Shown here piece after piece: positions 26,590 through 35,706 of a stretch of 64,000 nucleotides of DNA. Numbering within the stretch: the first letter of the stretch is position 1; every line of letters begins with the position of its first letter. The position numbers and the translations under genes are program-made. A model generated the notes under the pieces. The model made no database searches. It saw only the letters and a program-made list of their open reading frames with translations, and was not told the origin of the DNA. Origin of the DNA: Stappia indica (GTDB lineage: Bacteria > Pseudomonadota > Alphaproteobacteria > Rhizobiales > Stappiaceae). The DNA lies in contig NZ_MBQE01000004.1 in assembly GCF_001696535.1 (NCBI RefSeq), forward strand, positions 496,001 to 560,000, given 5' to 3'.

Positions 26590-27951
26590 TCAGATCGCGT
26601 GGTCCTTCACCGATGCGACGATCAGCGAGGCGATCGCCCAAAGGACGAAGGAAATGAAGAAGATCATGAAGATGCCGGCGGCAACGCGCGGATAGAGCGC
26701 GGTGTCGGGCACGCTGGGGCGGACGATCTCGACCAGGTAGAGCTGCTGGCGCTCGGTCTCCTGCCGCGCCTTCTCGTAGGAGGAGACGGCGATGGAGTAG
26801 CGGTTGGCGGCGAACTCTTCCTCCAGCCGCAGGTTCTCGAAGCTGGCGACCACGTCCGAGACGGTGCCGCCGCTGCGCCCCTGCGAGGCGAGCAGGCCTT
26901 CCTGCTCGGCGATCTGGGCCTTGACCTGCGCCAACTCGCGCTCGATCACCTGCCGCGGCGCGAAATCCCGGTCGATCATCGAGGCGGTCGTCTCGAGCCG
27001 GGCCTCCAGCTCGATCCGCTTGATCATCAGCTGGGACAGGACCTGGCCGATGGATTCCGCCGTCATGGTCGGGTCGATGATCTCGCTGGTGTTCCGGTAG
27101 ACCCGCAAGGTCTCGCGCGCCTCGGCCAGTTCGGAGCGGGCAAGCTCCACATCGGCGAGGGCAACGCGCAAGGCCTCCTCGCGCGCCCGGCGGGAGATCT
27201 CGTTGACGAGCGTCTCGCTCTTTTCCACCACCTGACGGGCCAGCCAGTCGGCTTCTTCTGCGGAAAAGGCGGTCGCCTCGACGGTGATGATGCCGGACTG
27301 GGTGTCGAGCGAGGCGGAGACCCGGTCCTGCCAGTATTCGACGATGTCCTCCCAGGTCGCATCCGGGGCGATTGTGGCGAAGAAGTCGCCGCGGTCCCGG
27401 TTGAACAGGCGGAAGACGGTCTCCTTGCCGCCGACATCCTCGATGATCGCGCGGCTCTTCACATAGTTCAGCACGGCGAAACTGTCGGGACTGGTCCCGG
27501 AGACGCCGGCGACCTTGGCGACCATCGCGAGCGCGCCGGTGCCCACCTCCTGCTGGGTGTCGCCGCTGCGCACCATGAAGCGGGTCTCGGAGGCGAAGAT
27601 GTCCGATGCCAGGACGGCGAAATAGAGTGCGGCGAGCACGGTGGGGATCAGCACGAAGATGCCGAAGCTGCGCCACAGCCCGCCGCCGCGCCGGCCGGTG
27701 GCGTCGGTCTCGCGCAGCTCCTTCAGGTCCTCGCGCACGGTCCGCACCAGGTCGGTGACCTTGGTGCCGGCCCGCGCCAGCGGGCCGCGGCCGCGCGGGG
27801 CGAGGCTGTCGGGATCGGTGCCGCCGCCGGTCACCTTGACGGCGCGCGCGGCAACGCCTTCCGGCCGTGCCGCCTTTCGCTCGCCGGCCGCGGGCTGGGC
27901 CTTCGGGGAACGGTCCTTCGTGCCGGGGAGCCGCGAAAGCAGTCGTTGCAT
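26590..27951 (-). CDS. KpsE/RkpR-like capsule export inner-membrane protein (PCP family), copy 2
   Basis: This protein of about 453 aa has a membrane span near residues 92-116 and another near the C-terminus (FMIFFISFVLWAIASL). Between them is a long periplasmic, coiled-coil-prone segment. The proline-rich RPSVPDTALYPR just before the second span is typical of polysaccharide co-polymerase proteins. KpsE bridges the KpsMT transporter and the outer-membrane channel. The first 90 residues are a basic, low-complexity cytoplasmic extension. The start must lie after the stop of copy 1 at 27980, and the ATG at 27951 is chosen (a GTG at 27957 is close). It follows a paralogue directly. Confidence 0.82.
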   Translation of the reverse strand: MQRLLSRLPGTKDRSPKAQPAAGERKAARPEGVAARAVKVTGGGTDPDSLAPRGRGPLARAGTKVTDLVRTVREDLKELRETDATGRRGGGLWRSFGIFVLIPTVLAALYFAVLASDIFASETRFMVRSGDTQQEVGTGALAMVAKVAGVSGTSPDSFAVLNYVKSRAIIEDVGGKETVFRLFNRDRGDFFATIAPDATWEDIVEYWQDRVSASLDTQSGIITVEATAFSAEEADWLARQVVEKSETLVNEISRRAREEALRVALADVELARSELAEARETLRVYRNTSEIIDPTMTAESIGQVLSQLMIKRIELEARLETTASMIDRDFAPRQVIERELAQVKAQIAEQEGLLASQGRSGGTVSDVVASFENLRLEEEFAANRYSIAVSSYEKARQETERQQLYLVEIVRPSVPDTALYPRVAAGIFMIFFISFVLWAIASLIVASVKDHAI

Positions 27952-27979
27952 CGTCACGTCCAGCGCCTCGCGTCCATCG

Positions 27980-29263
27980 TCATGCCGCCAGATGGTTGCG
28001 GATGAGAACCGCAAGACCGACCAGGCCGCCCCAGGCGGCGACGCACAGCACCAGAACCACGGTCCACGACCAGATCCGGCGGGGATATTCGGCATCCTCC
28101 GGCAGGGTCGGCTGCATCACGACCGCCGTATAGACCTGCCGCCGGTCAGCGTCCAGCCGCGCCCGCTCGTATTCGAGGCTGGCCTGGGTGTACTGCTTGC
28201 GGGCGATCTCCTGGTCGAGCAGGTAGCGGTCGAACAGCGCCTTGGTGGTGGACAGGGTCTCGCCGGTGCTGCCCGGGGAGGCGATCTCCTGGCGCAGGCG
28301 CGCGATCTCGCTCTCCAGCGTTTCGATCTGGCGGGCGAGGAACTGCATCTGCGGCGTGTCGGCATTCATCGAGCCGAGCAGGGTCCGCTGGCGCACCTTC
28401 ATGTCGGTGAGCCGCACCTCCAGCTCGGTCGCGACCGCCGAGATCGACTTGGCATAGGTCTCGGGATCGAGCAGGCCGGTGGTGTTGCGCAGGTTGGCAA
28501 GGTCCTCGCTCAGGGTCTTGAGCCGCTCCTGAGCCTGGTCGAGATCCTGCCGGTTGAACTGCAAGAGGTCGGCGCGGGCACGGGCCGACAGGTCGTTGAC
28601 CAATTCGTCGATGGACTCGAGGATCAGCCGGTTGATCTGCTGCGCGTCCTGCGCCGTGAACGCCTGCACCGAGACGGTGACGATGCCCGACAGGGTCTCG
28701 ACATGGACGCCGACGCGCTCGCGCCAGTAGTCCATGAAGTCCTCGATGGGATCTCCTTCGGGAAAGCGCGAGAAGTAGTCGATGCCGGGGGCGTTGAACT
28801 TGGCGAAGAGGTCCGTGCGCTCCTGCAGCCGGTCGACCAGCGCGCGGCTGTGCACATAGCTTTCCACCACCTTGGCTTCCTGCATCAGGTTGCCGGTGGG
28901 AAGGCCGGTCAGCGACATGAAGGCGGCGGGTGCGGAGGCCTTGAAGTTGCGCAGCGAGAACTGCATCTCGGACGCGTAGCGGTCCGAGGCGATGAGGCCG
29001 AAATAGATGCCGGTCACCAGCACCGGCAGCAGCACCACCAGCACCCAGCTGGCCGCGACCGACATGATGAACAGTCGCTCGCCGCGCCGGCGCCGGAAGC
29101 CGCCGCCGCCGATGACGCGGCGGTTCGAGCGGATGCGCCGGCTGGCCTCCTTGAGGGCCGCCGAGATCGCTTCCGTCCGCTTTCCGCTCCTGGGCGCTTC
29201 CTCGACAACGTCGCCGCCGCCGAGCACCACGTCTATCAGCGCGTCCGACATCTTCTCCGCCAT
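27980..29263 (-). CDS. rkpR: KpsE/RkpR-like capsule export inner-membrane protein (PCP family), copy 1
   Basis: This 427-aa protein has the same plan as the next gene: a basic N-terminus, a span at about residues 64-92 (VLVVLLPVLVTGIYFGLIA), a periplasmic region with predicted coiled coil (LRQEIASPGS, LEYERARLDADRR), then QPTLPEDAEYPRR and a C-terminal span. It belongs to the capsule export co-polymerase family. It lies between the ATPase gene and the second copy, in the order kpsM-kpsT-kpsE-kpsE. The start is uncertain among GTG 29269, ATG 29263 and ATG 29251. Confidence 0.85.
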   Translation of the reverse strand: MAEKMSDALIDVVLGGGDVVEEAPRSGKRTEAISAALKEASRRIRSNRRVIGGGGFRRRRGERLFIMSVAASWVLVVLLPVLVTGIYFGLIASDRYASEMQFSLRNFKASAPAAFMSLTGLPTGNLMQEAKVVESYVHSRALVDRLQERTDLFAKFNAPGIDYFSRFPEGDPIEDFMDYWRERVGVHVETLSGIVTVSVQAFTAQDAQQINRLILESIDELVNDLSARARADLLQFNRQDLDQAQERLKTLSEDLANLRNTTGLLDPETYAKSISAVATELEVRLTDMKVRQRTLLGSMNADTPQMQFLARQIETLESEIARLRQEIASPGSTGETLSTTKALFDRYLLDQEIARKQYTQASLEYERARLDADRRQVYTAVVMQPTLPEDAEYPRRIWSWTVVLVLCVAAWGGLVGLAVLIRNHLAA

Positions 29264-29291
29264 CCGCACCGGGCTTTCGGGCCCGCTGCTG

Positions 29292-29945
29292 CTACATGTT
29301 CAACTGCTTGTACATCTCGACCGCATCCGAGACCGAATCGAAGAAATACATCTTTCCATCGGCCAGCACGATGCCACGGTCGCAATACATCTGCACAAGC
29401 TCGATGCTGTGCGAGATCATGATCATATCCGAATATTGCTTGCGCTTGTTGAACTCGTCCCGGCAACGCTGCTGGAAGCGGGAGTCGCCGACCGCCATGA
29501 CCTCGTCGATCAGGTAGCAGTCGAAGTCGATCGCCATCGACAGGCCGAAGGCGAGGCGCTGCTGCATGCCGGAGGAATATGTTCCGAAAGGGGCGTCGAT
29601 GAAGGGGCCGAGCTCGGAAAAGTCCTCCACGAAGCGCACCGCCTTGCGGATGTCCTGCCGGTAGACGCGGGCGACGAACTGGATGTTCTCCCGCCCGGTC
29701 AGCGAGGGGTGCAGGCCGCCGGCGAAGCCGAGCGGCCAGGACACCCGCGCCTCGCGCACGATGCGGCCGCTGTTGGGCATCTCCGTGCCGGCGATCAGCC
29801 GCATCAGGGTCGACTTGCCCGCGCCGTTGATGCCCATGATCCCGTAGCTGACGCCCTTGTCCAGCCGGAAGCTGATATGGTCCAGCACGATCTTGAGCGT
29901 CTTCTGCGTGCGGTAGAACTTGAAGACGTCCTGAAACCTGATCAT
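29292..29945 (-). CDS. kpsT: Capsule polysaccharide ABC exporter, ATP-binding protein KpsT/RkpS
   Basis: This 217-aa ATPase has Walker A GINGAGKST near residue 44, the KpsT-type signature YSSGMQQRLAFGLSMAI, Walker B YLIDEVMAVGD and switch MISHS. The short length, and FGTYSSGM before the helix, are characteristic of KpsT/Wzt capsule exporters. It drives export of lipid-linked polymer across the inner membrane with KpsM. Its ATG overlaps the kpsM stop (ATGA at 29942-29945). Confidence 0.95.
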   Translation of the reverse strand: MIRFQDVFKFYRTQKTLKIVLDHISFRLDKGVSYGIMGINGAGKSTLMRLIAGTEMPNSGRIVREARVSWPLGFAGGLHPSLTGRENIQFVARVYRQDIRKAVRFVEDFSELGPFIDAPFGTYSSGMQQRLAFGLSMAIDFDCYLIDEVMAVGDSRFQQRCRDEFNKRKQYSDMIMISHSIELVQMYCDRGIVLADGKMYFFDSVSDAVEMYKQLNM

Positions 29946-30727
29946 TTCATCAAGAGCTTTCCGCGCACCGCCCGCTCGGCCGCAAAGCCCAGCAGCAGGG
30001 TGAACAGCGACACCTGCACCACGTACATGGGCTCGACCGTGCTGCCGCCATAGCCGTCGTAATAGGCGGTGCGGAGCCACGAGATGCAGTGATAGAGCGG
30101 GTTGTAGACGATGTATTCCAGCACCCAGTGCGGCATCATGCTGGGCAGGTAGAGCGCGCCGGAGGTGATCCACTGGGCGATCATGATCAGGATGAAGATC
30201 GCCACCCACATGGGAAACAGCACCAGGATCACGCAGCTCAGCAGGCCGACCGAAATGCCGTAGAGCACGGTGACGGCGATGGCGGCGATGGCGATGTCCG
30301 GCCGGTTGGGCAGGAAGTCGACGCCGGCGATGTAGAGAATGGTGCAGAAGGCGACCAGCACGCACATGGCGGTGATCATCTCCAGCAGCGCGCGCGCCAG
30401 GATGATGTCGATCACCTTCACCACCGGAAACAGCAGCATCGGCTTGTTCTGCTGGATGGCCAGCATCATCATCCGGCCGGGATAGAGGCACAGGATATAG
30501 GGCATGATGCCGGTGCCGAAGAACACGACGCTGTTGGTGCCGAGCGGCACGGCGCGGCCTATCGCCACCCACACGCCCAGCATCGCCAGAAGGTGGGTGA
30601 GCGGCCACGCGACCGCGATGACGAAACCGATCGCCGTGCGCCCGAACCGGGTGCGCATGTCGCGCAGGATGAGCGCGCCGAGCACGGCCTTCTGATTGGC
30701 CAGGGCGGCGACGAAGGACGTCCTCAT
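29942..30727 (-). CDS. kpsM: Capsule polysaccharide ABC exporter, permease KpsM/RkpT
   Basis: This 261-aa ABC-2 type permease has six hydrophobic segments. Typical elements are ILRDMRTRFGRTAIGF at the N-terminus, WPLTHLLAMLGVW, and YNPLYHCISWLRTAYYDGY near the C-terminus. It forms the inner-membrane channel for capsule export with KpsT. GGGAG lies 4 bases before the ATG at 30727. It is probably transcribed with the downstream kpsT and two kpsE-like genes. About 105 bases separate it from the oxidoreductase gene upstream. Confidence 0.95.
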   Translation of the reverse strand: MRTSFVAALANQKAVLGALILRDMRTRFGRTAIGFVIAVAWPLTHLLAMLGVWVAIGRAVPLGTNSVVFFGTGIMPYILCLYPGRMMMLAIQQNKPMLLFPVVKVIDIILARALLEMITAMCVLVAFCTILYIAGVDFLPNRPDIAIAAIAVTVLYGISVGLLSCVILVLFPMWVAIFILIMIAQWITSGALYLPSMMPHWVLEYIVYNPLYHCISWLRTAYYDGYGGSTVEPMYVVQVSLFTLLLGFAAERAVRGKLLMK

Positions 30728-30833
30728 GTCACTCCCGAAGCTTCTGGTCCCGCAGGCGCGTGTTGCATTGCGGGATAATTGACCGGGGAACGCGACGATT
30801 CCATGGCATGTCCGGGCCGGCAGGGCAATGCGG

Positions 30834-31928
30834 CTATTCCCCCAGCCGGTCGGCGGCGATGCCGGCCAGCGCCAGCGCCGAGGTGAGGCCGGGCGACTCG
30901 ATGCCGTAAAGCGCGACGAGGCCGGGTTGGCCGTGCACGGCGGGGCCGTCGATGCGGAAATCGGCCGCCGGCTCGCCGGGACCGGAGATCTTCGGCCGGA
31001 CGCCGCTGTAGTCGGGCTGAAGCGACCCGTCGGCAAGATCCGGCCAGTACTTGCGGATCTCCGCATAGAAGCCGTCCGCCCGGCGCGGGTCGACCGTGTA
31101 GTCGAGCCCGTCGATCCACTCCACGTCCGGACCGAAACGGGCCTGCCCGCCCATGTCGAGCGTCAGGTGGACGCCGAGCCCGCCTGGCTCCGGCACCGGA
31201 TAGATCAGCCGCGAGAACGGCGCGCGCCCCGAAATCGAGAAATAGCAGCCGCGGGCGAAATAGGCCTGCGGCGGCTGCGTGCCGGCAAGGAGCGCGGCAA
31301 GCCGGGGCGCGCCGTGCCCGGCGGCGATGACGAGATTGCGGCAGGTGAGGGCAAACCCCTCGGCGCCGTCCGCGACCGTCAGCCGGTAGCCGCCGTCGAT
31401 CCGGCCAAGGTCGGTCACCTTGGAGCTGCACACGACCTGGCCGCCATGCGCCTCCAGCCCGCCCTGCAAAGCCTGCATGAAGCCGTGACTGTCGATGATG
31501 CCGGTGGAGGGGGAGAGCAGGGCCGCCTCGCAGGCAAGATGCGGCTCCAGCGCCAGCGCCTCGTCGCGGGTGAGAAAGCGAAGGTCGTCGACGCCGTTCG
31601 CCTCGGCCTTGCCGCGGATCGAGGCGAGCGTCTCGACCTGATCGGGCGAGGTCGCGACGATCAGCTTGCCGAGCCGGCTGTGGGGAACGCCGTGTTCATG
31701 GCAGAAGCGGTAGAGCAACTCGCGTCCGGCAAGGCAGGCGCGCGCCTTGAGGCTGCCGGCCGGATAGTAGATGCCGGCGTGGATGACCTCGCTGTTGCGG
31801 GCGCTGGTCTGCGATCCGATGATCGCGTGCTCTTCCAGCACCATCACCTCGTGACCGCGCAGGGCGAGTTCGCGCGCGACCGCCAGGCCGACCGCGCCGG
31901 CGCCGATCACCACCGTCTCGACATCCAT
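30834..31928 (-). CDS. FAD-dependent oxidoreductase, L-2-hydroxyglutarate oxidase (LhgO)-like
   Basis: This 364-aa DAO-fold flavoprotein has the ADP-binding motif [17 protein letters not shown] at the N-terminus, then [22 protein letters not shown] and, near the C-terminus, [14 protein letters not shown]. These are the hallmarks of LhgO and close relatives that oxidise 2-hydroxy acids. AAAGGAG stands 5 bases before the ATG. It is the first gene of the minus-strand block that continues into kpsM. A role in polysaccharide export is not obvious. It could be a metabolic gene caught in the locus. Confidence 0.82.
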   Translation of the reverse strand: MDVETVVIGAGAVGLAVARELALRGHEVMVLEEHAIIGSQTSARNSEVIHAGIYYPAGSLKARACLAGRELLYRFCHEHGVPHSRLGKLIVATSPDQVETLASIRGKAEANGVDDLRFLTRDEALALEPHLACEAALLSPSTGIIDSHGFMQALQGGLEAHGGQVVCSSKVTDLGRIDGGYRLTVADGAEGFALTCRNLVIAAGHGAPRLAALLAGTQPPQAYFARGCYFSISGRAPFSRLIYPVPEPGGLGVHLTLDMGGQARFGPDVEWIDGLDYTVDPRRADGFYAEIRKYWPDLADGSLQPDYSGVRPKISGPGEPAADFRIDGPAVHGQPGLVALYGIESPGLTSALALAGIAADRLGE

Positions 31929-32131
31929 CCCCGCTCCTTTCCGTGGCACTCGCCAGAGCTGCCGGCAAACCGCCGCATTTCCGTGTGACGTCGCTTAGGC
32001 CATCGGCAGGGGCATCGCAACAGGCAGGAATCGCGCTGGTTGCGCTGCGCCCTTGTTCGCCCCGGCAGGGTCTTCTATACAGCGGCGGTCGGTTCCGGCT
32101 CCCGAATTCTCAAGGACAGGCACATATTTCC

Positions 32132-32689
32132 ATGTCGGTCGAAGTTGTCAGCCTCGAAATTCCCGAAGTGAAAATTATCCGGCCAAGGAAATTCGGCGAT
32201 CATCGCGGTTTCTTTTCCGAGGTCTACAACAAGAAGGCCTTTGCGGAGGCCGGGGTCGAGCTGGATTTCATCCAGGACAACCATTCCTACTCGGCGGAAG
32301 CGGGCACCCTGCGCGGCCTGCACTACCAGGGCGGCGAGTTCGCCCAAGACAAGCTGGTGCGCTGCGTGCGCGGCCGGATCCTCGATGTCGCCGTCGACAT
32401 CCGCAAGGCCTCGCCGACCTTCGGCAAGTGGGTGTCGGCGGAGATTTCCGCCACCGAATGGAACCAGATCCTGGTACCGGTCGGCTTCGCCCACGCCATC
32501 CTCACTCTCGAGCCGGATACCGAGATCATCTACAAGGTCACCGGTCACTACGCGCCCACCCACGATTTCGGCATCCGCTGGAACGATCCGGACCTCGCGA
32601 TCGACTGGGGCGTCGACGAGGACAAGGTGATCCTCTCCGACAAGGACCGGGCACAACCCTTCTTCAAGGATGTGGTCCACTGGTTCTGA
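32132..32689 (+). CDS. rfbC: dTDP-4-dehydrorhamnose 3,5-epimerase
   Basis: This 185-aa cupin-fold enzyme catalyses the third step of dTDP-L-rhamnose synthesis. Seen: RKFGDHRGFFSEVYN, FIQDNHSYS, catalytic His64 in RGLHYQ, VDIRKASPTFGKW, VPVGFAHAIL and WNDPDLAIDW. Length is normal. It is the first of a plus-strand block with rfbD and rfbA, but the gene for the second step (rfbB) is not in the window. Confidence 0.95.
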   Translation: MSVEVVSLEIPEVKIIRPRKFGDHRGFFSEVYNKKAFAEAGVELDFIQDNHSYSAEAGTLRGLHYQGGEFAQDKLVRCVRGRILDVAVDIRKASPTFGKWVSAEISATEWNQILVPVGFAHAILTLEPDTEIIYKVTGHYAPTHDFGIRWNDPDLAIDWGVDEDKVILSDKDRAQPFFKDVVHWF

Positions 32690-32883
32690 CACGTCTGGCG
32701 CGAGGCGCCGCGCCGTGTGATGACGATTTCTCGCCAGATTCGCGAAAGTGCGGGTTGATTGGATCGTCCCGCGCTGCAAAATGCGGCCGTCGGTGAGCGA
32801 TATCGCGTAAATCCGAGCGAGAGTCGGGCAGGGAAGAAGGCATCCGGGGCAGGAGGCCTTCAACGAAATGCAAGGGGCTGGCG

Positions 32884-33945
32884 ATGCTGCCGGCCCACAA
32901 CTCGAACGCGATCGGTGTTTGCATGGAAACTGTTCTGGTCACGGGTGCAGGCGGCTATATCGGCACGACCCTGGTGCCGCTGCTGCTGGAAGCGGGCTAC
33001 GCGGTGCGCGCGGTCGACCGCTTCTTCTTCGGCCGCGAGTTGCTGCCCGACCACGAGCGGCTGGAGATCGTGCGCCAGGATGCCCGGCTGATCGACCCGG
33101 AGCTGTTTGCCGGCATCGACCATGTGATCGACCTCGTCGCCATCTCCAACGACCCGTCCGGCGAAGAATTCAGCCGTGAGACCGACCAGATCAACCACGT
33201 TTCGCGCGTGCGCACCGCAAGGCTTGCCCGCGAGGCCGGCGTCAAGCGCTACGTGCTGCCGTCCTCCTGCAGCCTCTACGGCTTCCAGGAGCCGGGCGTC
33301 ATCGCCGACGAGACGACGCCGACCAACCCGCTGACCGCCTATGCGCGCGCCAACGAAATGGCCGAACACGGCGTTCTGCCGCTCGCCTCGGACGATTTCA
33401 CGGTGGTGGTGCTGCGCCAGGCGACGGTCTACGGCTACAGCCCGCGCATGCGCTTCGACCTCGCCATCAACGGCATGGTGTTCGGCGCCTGGAAGACCGG
33501 CAAGCTGCCCCTGATGCGCGACGGCAGCCAGTGGCGCCCGATGGTGCATGTGCGCGACACGGCCCGTGCCCAGATCTTCATGCTGAGCGCCCCGGCCGAC
33601 AGGATCAACGGCCAGATCTTCAACGTCGGCTCGGACGAGAACAACTACCAGATCGGCCCGCTGGCGCAGATCGTCGCCGACACGCTGCCGAACGACGTCG
33701 CCATCGAATGGTACGGCGATCCCGACCATCGTTCCTACCGGGTCGGCTTCGACAAGATCGAGGCGCTGGGTTTCAAGGCGGAACTGACCGCGGTGGACGG
33801 CGTGCGAGACGTGCTGGCGGCGCTTGAGGACGGGCGCACCGACAAGACGACCCAGACCATCACGCTCGCCTGGTACAAGGAGCTTGTCACCTGGCACGAG
33901 CGGATCAAGGAGCTCGAGCTCAACGGCGGCATCCTGCGCATCTGA
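32884..33945 (+). CDS. NAD-dependent epimerase/dehydratase (extended SDR) with YxxxN instead of YxxxK
   Basis: This 353-aa extended SDR has a Rossmann motif, VLVTGAGGYIGTT, the serine region VLPSSCSLYGF, and AYARANEMAEHG where family members have YxxxK. The lysine position is Asn (AAC). That Lys normally helps lower the tyrosine pKa and binds the ribose, so activity may be altered. It occupies the place where rfbB would be expected but lacks the RfbB hallmarks. The ATG at 32884 has AAGGGG upstream. The ATG at 32923 (340 aa) gives a more usual N-terminus but has no ribosome binding site. The substrate is unknown, probably a nucleotide sugar. Confidence 0.8.
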   Translation: MLPAHNSNAIGVCMETVLVTGAGGYIGTTLVPLLLEAGYAVRAVDRFFFGRELLPDHERLEIVRQDARLIDPELFAGIDHVIDLVAISNDPSGEEFSRETDQINHVSRVRTARLAREAGVKRYVLPSSCSLYGFQEPGVIADETTPTNPLTAYARANEMAEHGVLPLASDDFTVVVLRQATVYGYSPRMRFDLAINGMVFGAWKTGKLPLMRDGSQWRPMVHVRDTARAQIFMLSAPADRINGQIFNVGSDENNYQIGPLAQIVADTLPNDVAIEWYGDPDHRSYRVGFDKIEALGFKAELTAVDGVRDVLAALEDGRTDKTTQTITLAWYKELVTWHERIKELELNGGILRI

Positions 33946-33953
33946 GGCTTCCC

Positions 33954-34829
33954 ATGAAGACGATCCTCCTAGGGCCCGGCGGCCAGCTCGGCACGGACAT
34001 CCGGCGGGCGAACGAGGCCGCGGGCAGCGTGCTGGACATCGTTCCGGTCGGTCGCGACCAGCTCGACCTTGCCGATTTCGACCGGGTGCGCGAGCTGCTG
34101 TCGACCGCCGACTTCGATGTGCTGGTGAACTGCTCCAGCTATCACAAGACCGACGAGGTCGAGGGCAATGCCCAGCAGGCCTTCGCGATCAACGCCCATC
34201 TGGTGGCGCTGCTGGCCGAACTGGCGCAGGCGAAGTCCGCCCGCTTCGTCCATGTGTCGACCGACTACGTGTTCGGCGGCCAGGACAAGCGTGAGCCTCT
34301 CGGGGAAGGCGACGCGCGCGCGCCGGTCAACGTCTACGGCGCGAGCAAGGCGATGGGCGAGGATCTGGCCCGGCTCGCCTGCGAGAACACGCTGATCCTG
34401 CGCGTCGCCTCGCTGTTCGGCGTGGCCGGCGCCAGCGGCAAGGGCGGCAACTTCGTCGAGACGATGATCCGCTTCGGCCGCGAGCGCGGGCACCTGCGCG
34501 TCGTTGCCGACCAGCACATGTCGCCGACCTCGACCAAGGACATCGCCGCTGCGCTGCTGACCATGCTGCGCGACGAGGTGCCCGCCGGCATCTGGCATGT
34601 GGTGAATTCCGGCGCGACGACGTGGCACGGCTTTGCCGAGGAGATCATCCGCAGGTCCGGGACCAAGGCGAGCGTCGAGGCGATCCCCTCGTCCGAATTC
34701 CCGACGCCGGCGCGCCGGCCGGCCTATTCGGTGCTGTCGAACGACAAGCTGGCCGCGGCCATCGGCGCACCGCGCCCCTGGCAGGACGCGCTGGACGCGT
34801 ATCTCGCCGAGAAGGGGTATCTGGCGTGA
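33954..34829 (+). CDS. rfbD: dTDP-4-dehydrorhamnose reductase
   Basis: This 291-aa SDR makes dTDP-L-rhamnose by reducing the 4-keto intermediate with NAD(P)H. Seen: [12 protein letters not shown] at the N-terminus, [23 protein letters not shown] and the catalytic YGASK. It starts 8 bases after the SDR gene stop and ends overlapping rfbA by four bases (GTGA). Confidence 0.93.
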   Translation: MKTILLGPGGQLGTDIRRANEAAGSVLDIVPVGRDQLDLADFDRVRELLSTADFDVLVNCSSYHKTDEVEGNAQQAFAINAHLVALLAELAQAKSARFVHVSTDYVFGGQDKREPLGEGDARAPVNVYGASKAMGEDLARLACENTLILRVASLFGVAGASGKGGNFVETMIRFGRERGHLRVVADQHMSPTSTKDIAAALLTMLRDEVPAGIWHVVNSGATTWHGFAEEIIRRSGTKASVEAIPSSEFPTPARRPAYSVLSNDKLAAAIGAPRPWQDALDAYLAEKGYLA

Positions 34830-35695
34830 AGGGCATCGTGCTTGCCGGCGGATCCGGCACTCGCCTTTATCCGCTGACGCGCGTGACCAGCAAGCAGCTG
34901 CTGCCGGTCTACGACAAGCCGATGATCTATTATCCGCTGTCGGTGCTGATGCTGGCCGGCATCCGCGAGATCCTGATCATCTCCACCCCGCGCGACCTGC
35001 CGAGCTACGAGGCGCTGCTGGGCGACGGCAGCCAGTGGGGCATCGAGCTGACCTATGTGGTGCAGCAGGAGCCGCGCGGCCTTGCCGAGGCCTTCATCCT
35101 GGGCGAGCGCTTCATCGACGGCAGCCCCTGCGCATTGGTGCTCGGGGACAACATCTTCTACGGCCACGGCCTGTCGGAGCGGCTGGTCAAGGCCTCGGCC
35201 CTGACCGCCGGCGGCAAGGTCTTCGCCTATCACGTGCAGGACCCGCAGCGTTACGGCGTCGTCGAGTTCGACGAGGCGGGCCGGGCGGTGTCGCTGGAGG
35301 AAAAGCCGGCGAGCCCGAAATCGAACTGGGCCGTCGCGGGGCTTTATTTCTACGACGCGGCGGTGGTGGAACATGCCCACCAGGTCCGCCCGTCGGCCCG
35401 CGGCGAGCTGGAAATCACCGACATCAACCGCCGCTATCTCGAGGCGGGCCAGCTGACGGTGGAAAAGCTCGGCCGGGGCTTTGCATGGCTCGACACCGGC
35501 ACCCATGACAGCCTGATGGAAGCTTCGGAATTCATCCGGGCGATCGAGCACCGGCAGGGGCTGAAGGTCGCCTGCCTGGAAGAGATCGCCATGGTGAACC
35601 GCTGGATCACCCCGGAAGATGTCGCCGAACTCGCCAAGCCGCTCGCCAAGACGCTGTATGGCGAGTACCTCCTGCAGATCAGCGGACGAAAATAG
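34826..35695 (+). CDS. rfbA: Glucose-1-phosphate thymidylyltransferase
   Basis: This 289-aa nucleotidyltransferase makes dTDP-glucose, the first step of the dTDP-rhamnose pathway. Seen: [16 protein letters not shown] at the N-terminus, [27 protein letters not shown], and [15 protein letters not shown] near the C-terminus. Starts with GTG inside the rfbD stop. With rfbC and rfbD it provides three of the four enzymes of the pathway. Confidence 0.95.
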   Translation: MKGIVLAGGSGTRLYPLTRVTSKQLLPVYDKPMIYYPLSVLMLAGIREILIISTPRDLPSYEALLGDGSQWGIELTYVVQQEPRGLAEAFILGERFIDGSPCALVLGDNIFYGHGLSERLVKASALTAGGKVFAYHVQDPQRYGVVEFDEAGRAVSLEEKPASPKSNWAVAGLYFYDAAVVEHAHQVRPSARGELEITDINRRYLEAGQLTVEKLGRGFAWLDTGTHDSLMEASEFIRAIEHRQGLKVACLEEIAMVNRWITPEDVAELAKPLAKTLYGEYLLQISGRK

Positions 35696-35706
35696 GCAGA
35701 CGGAAC

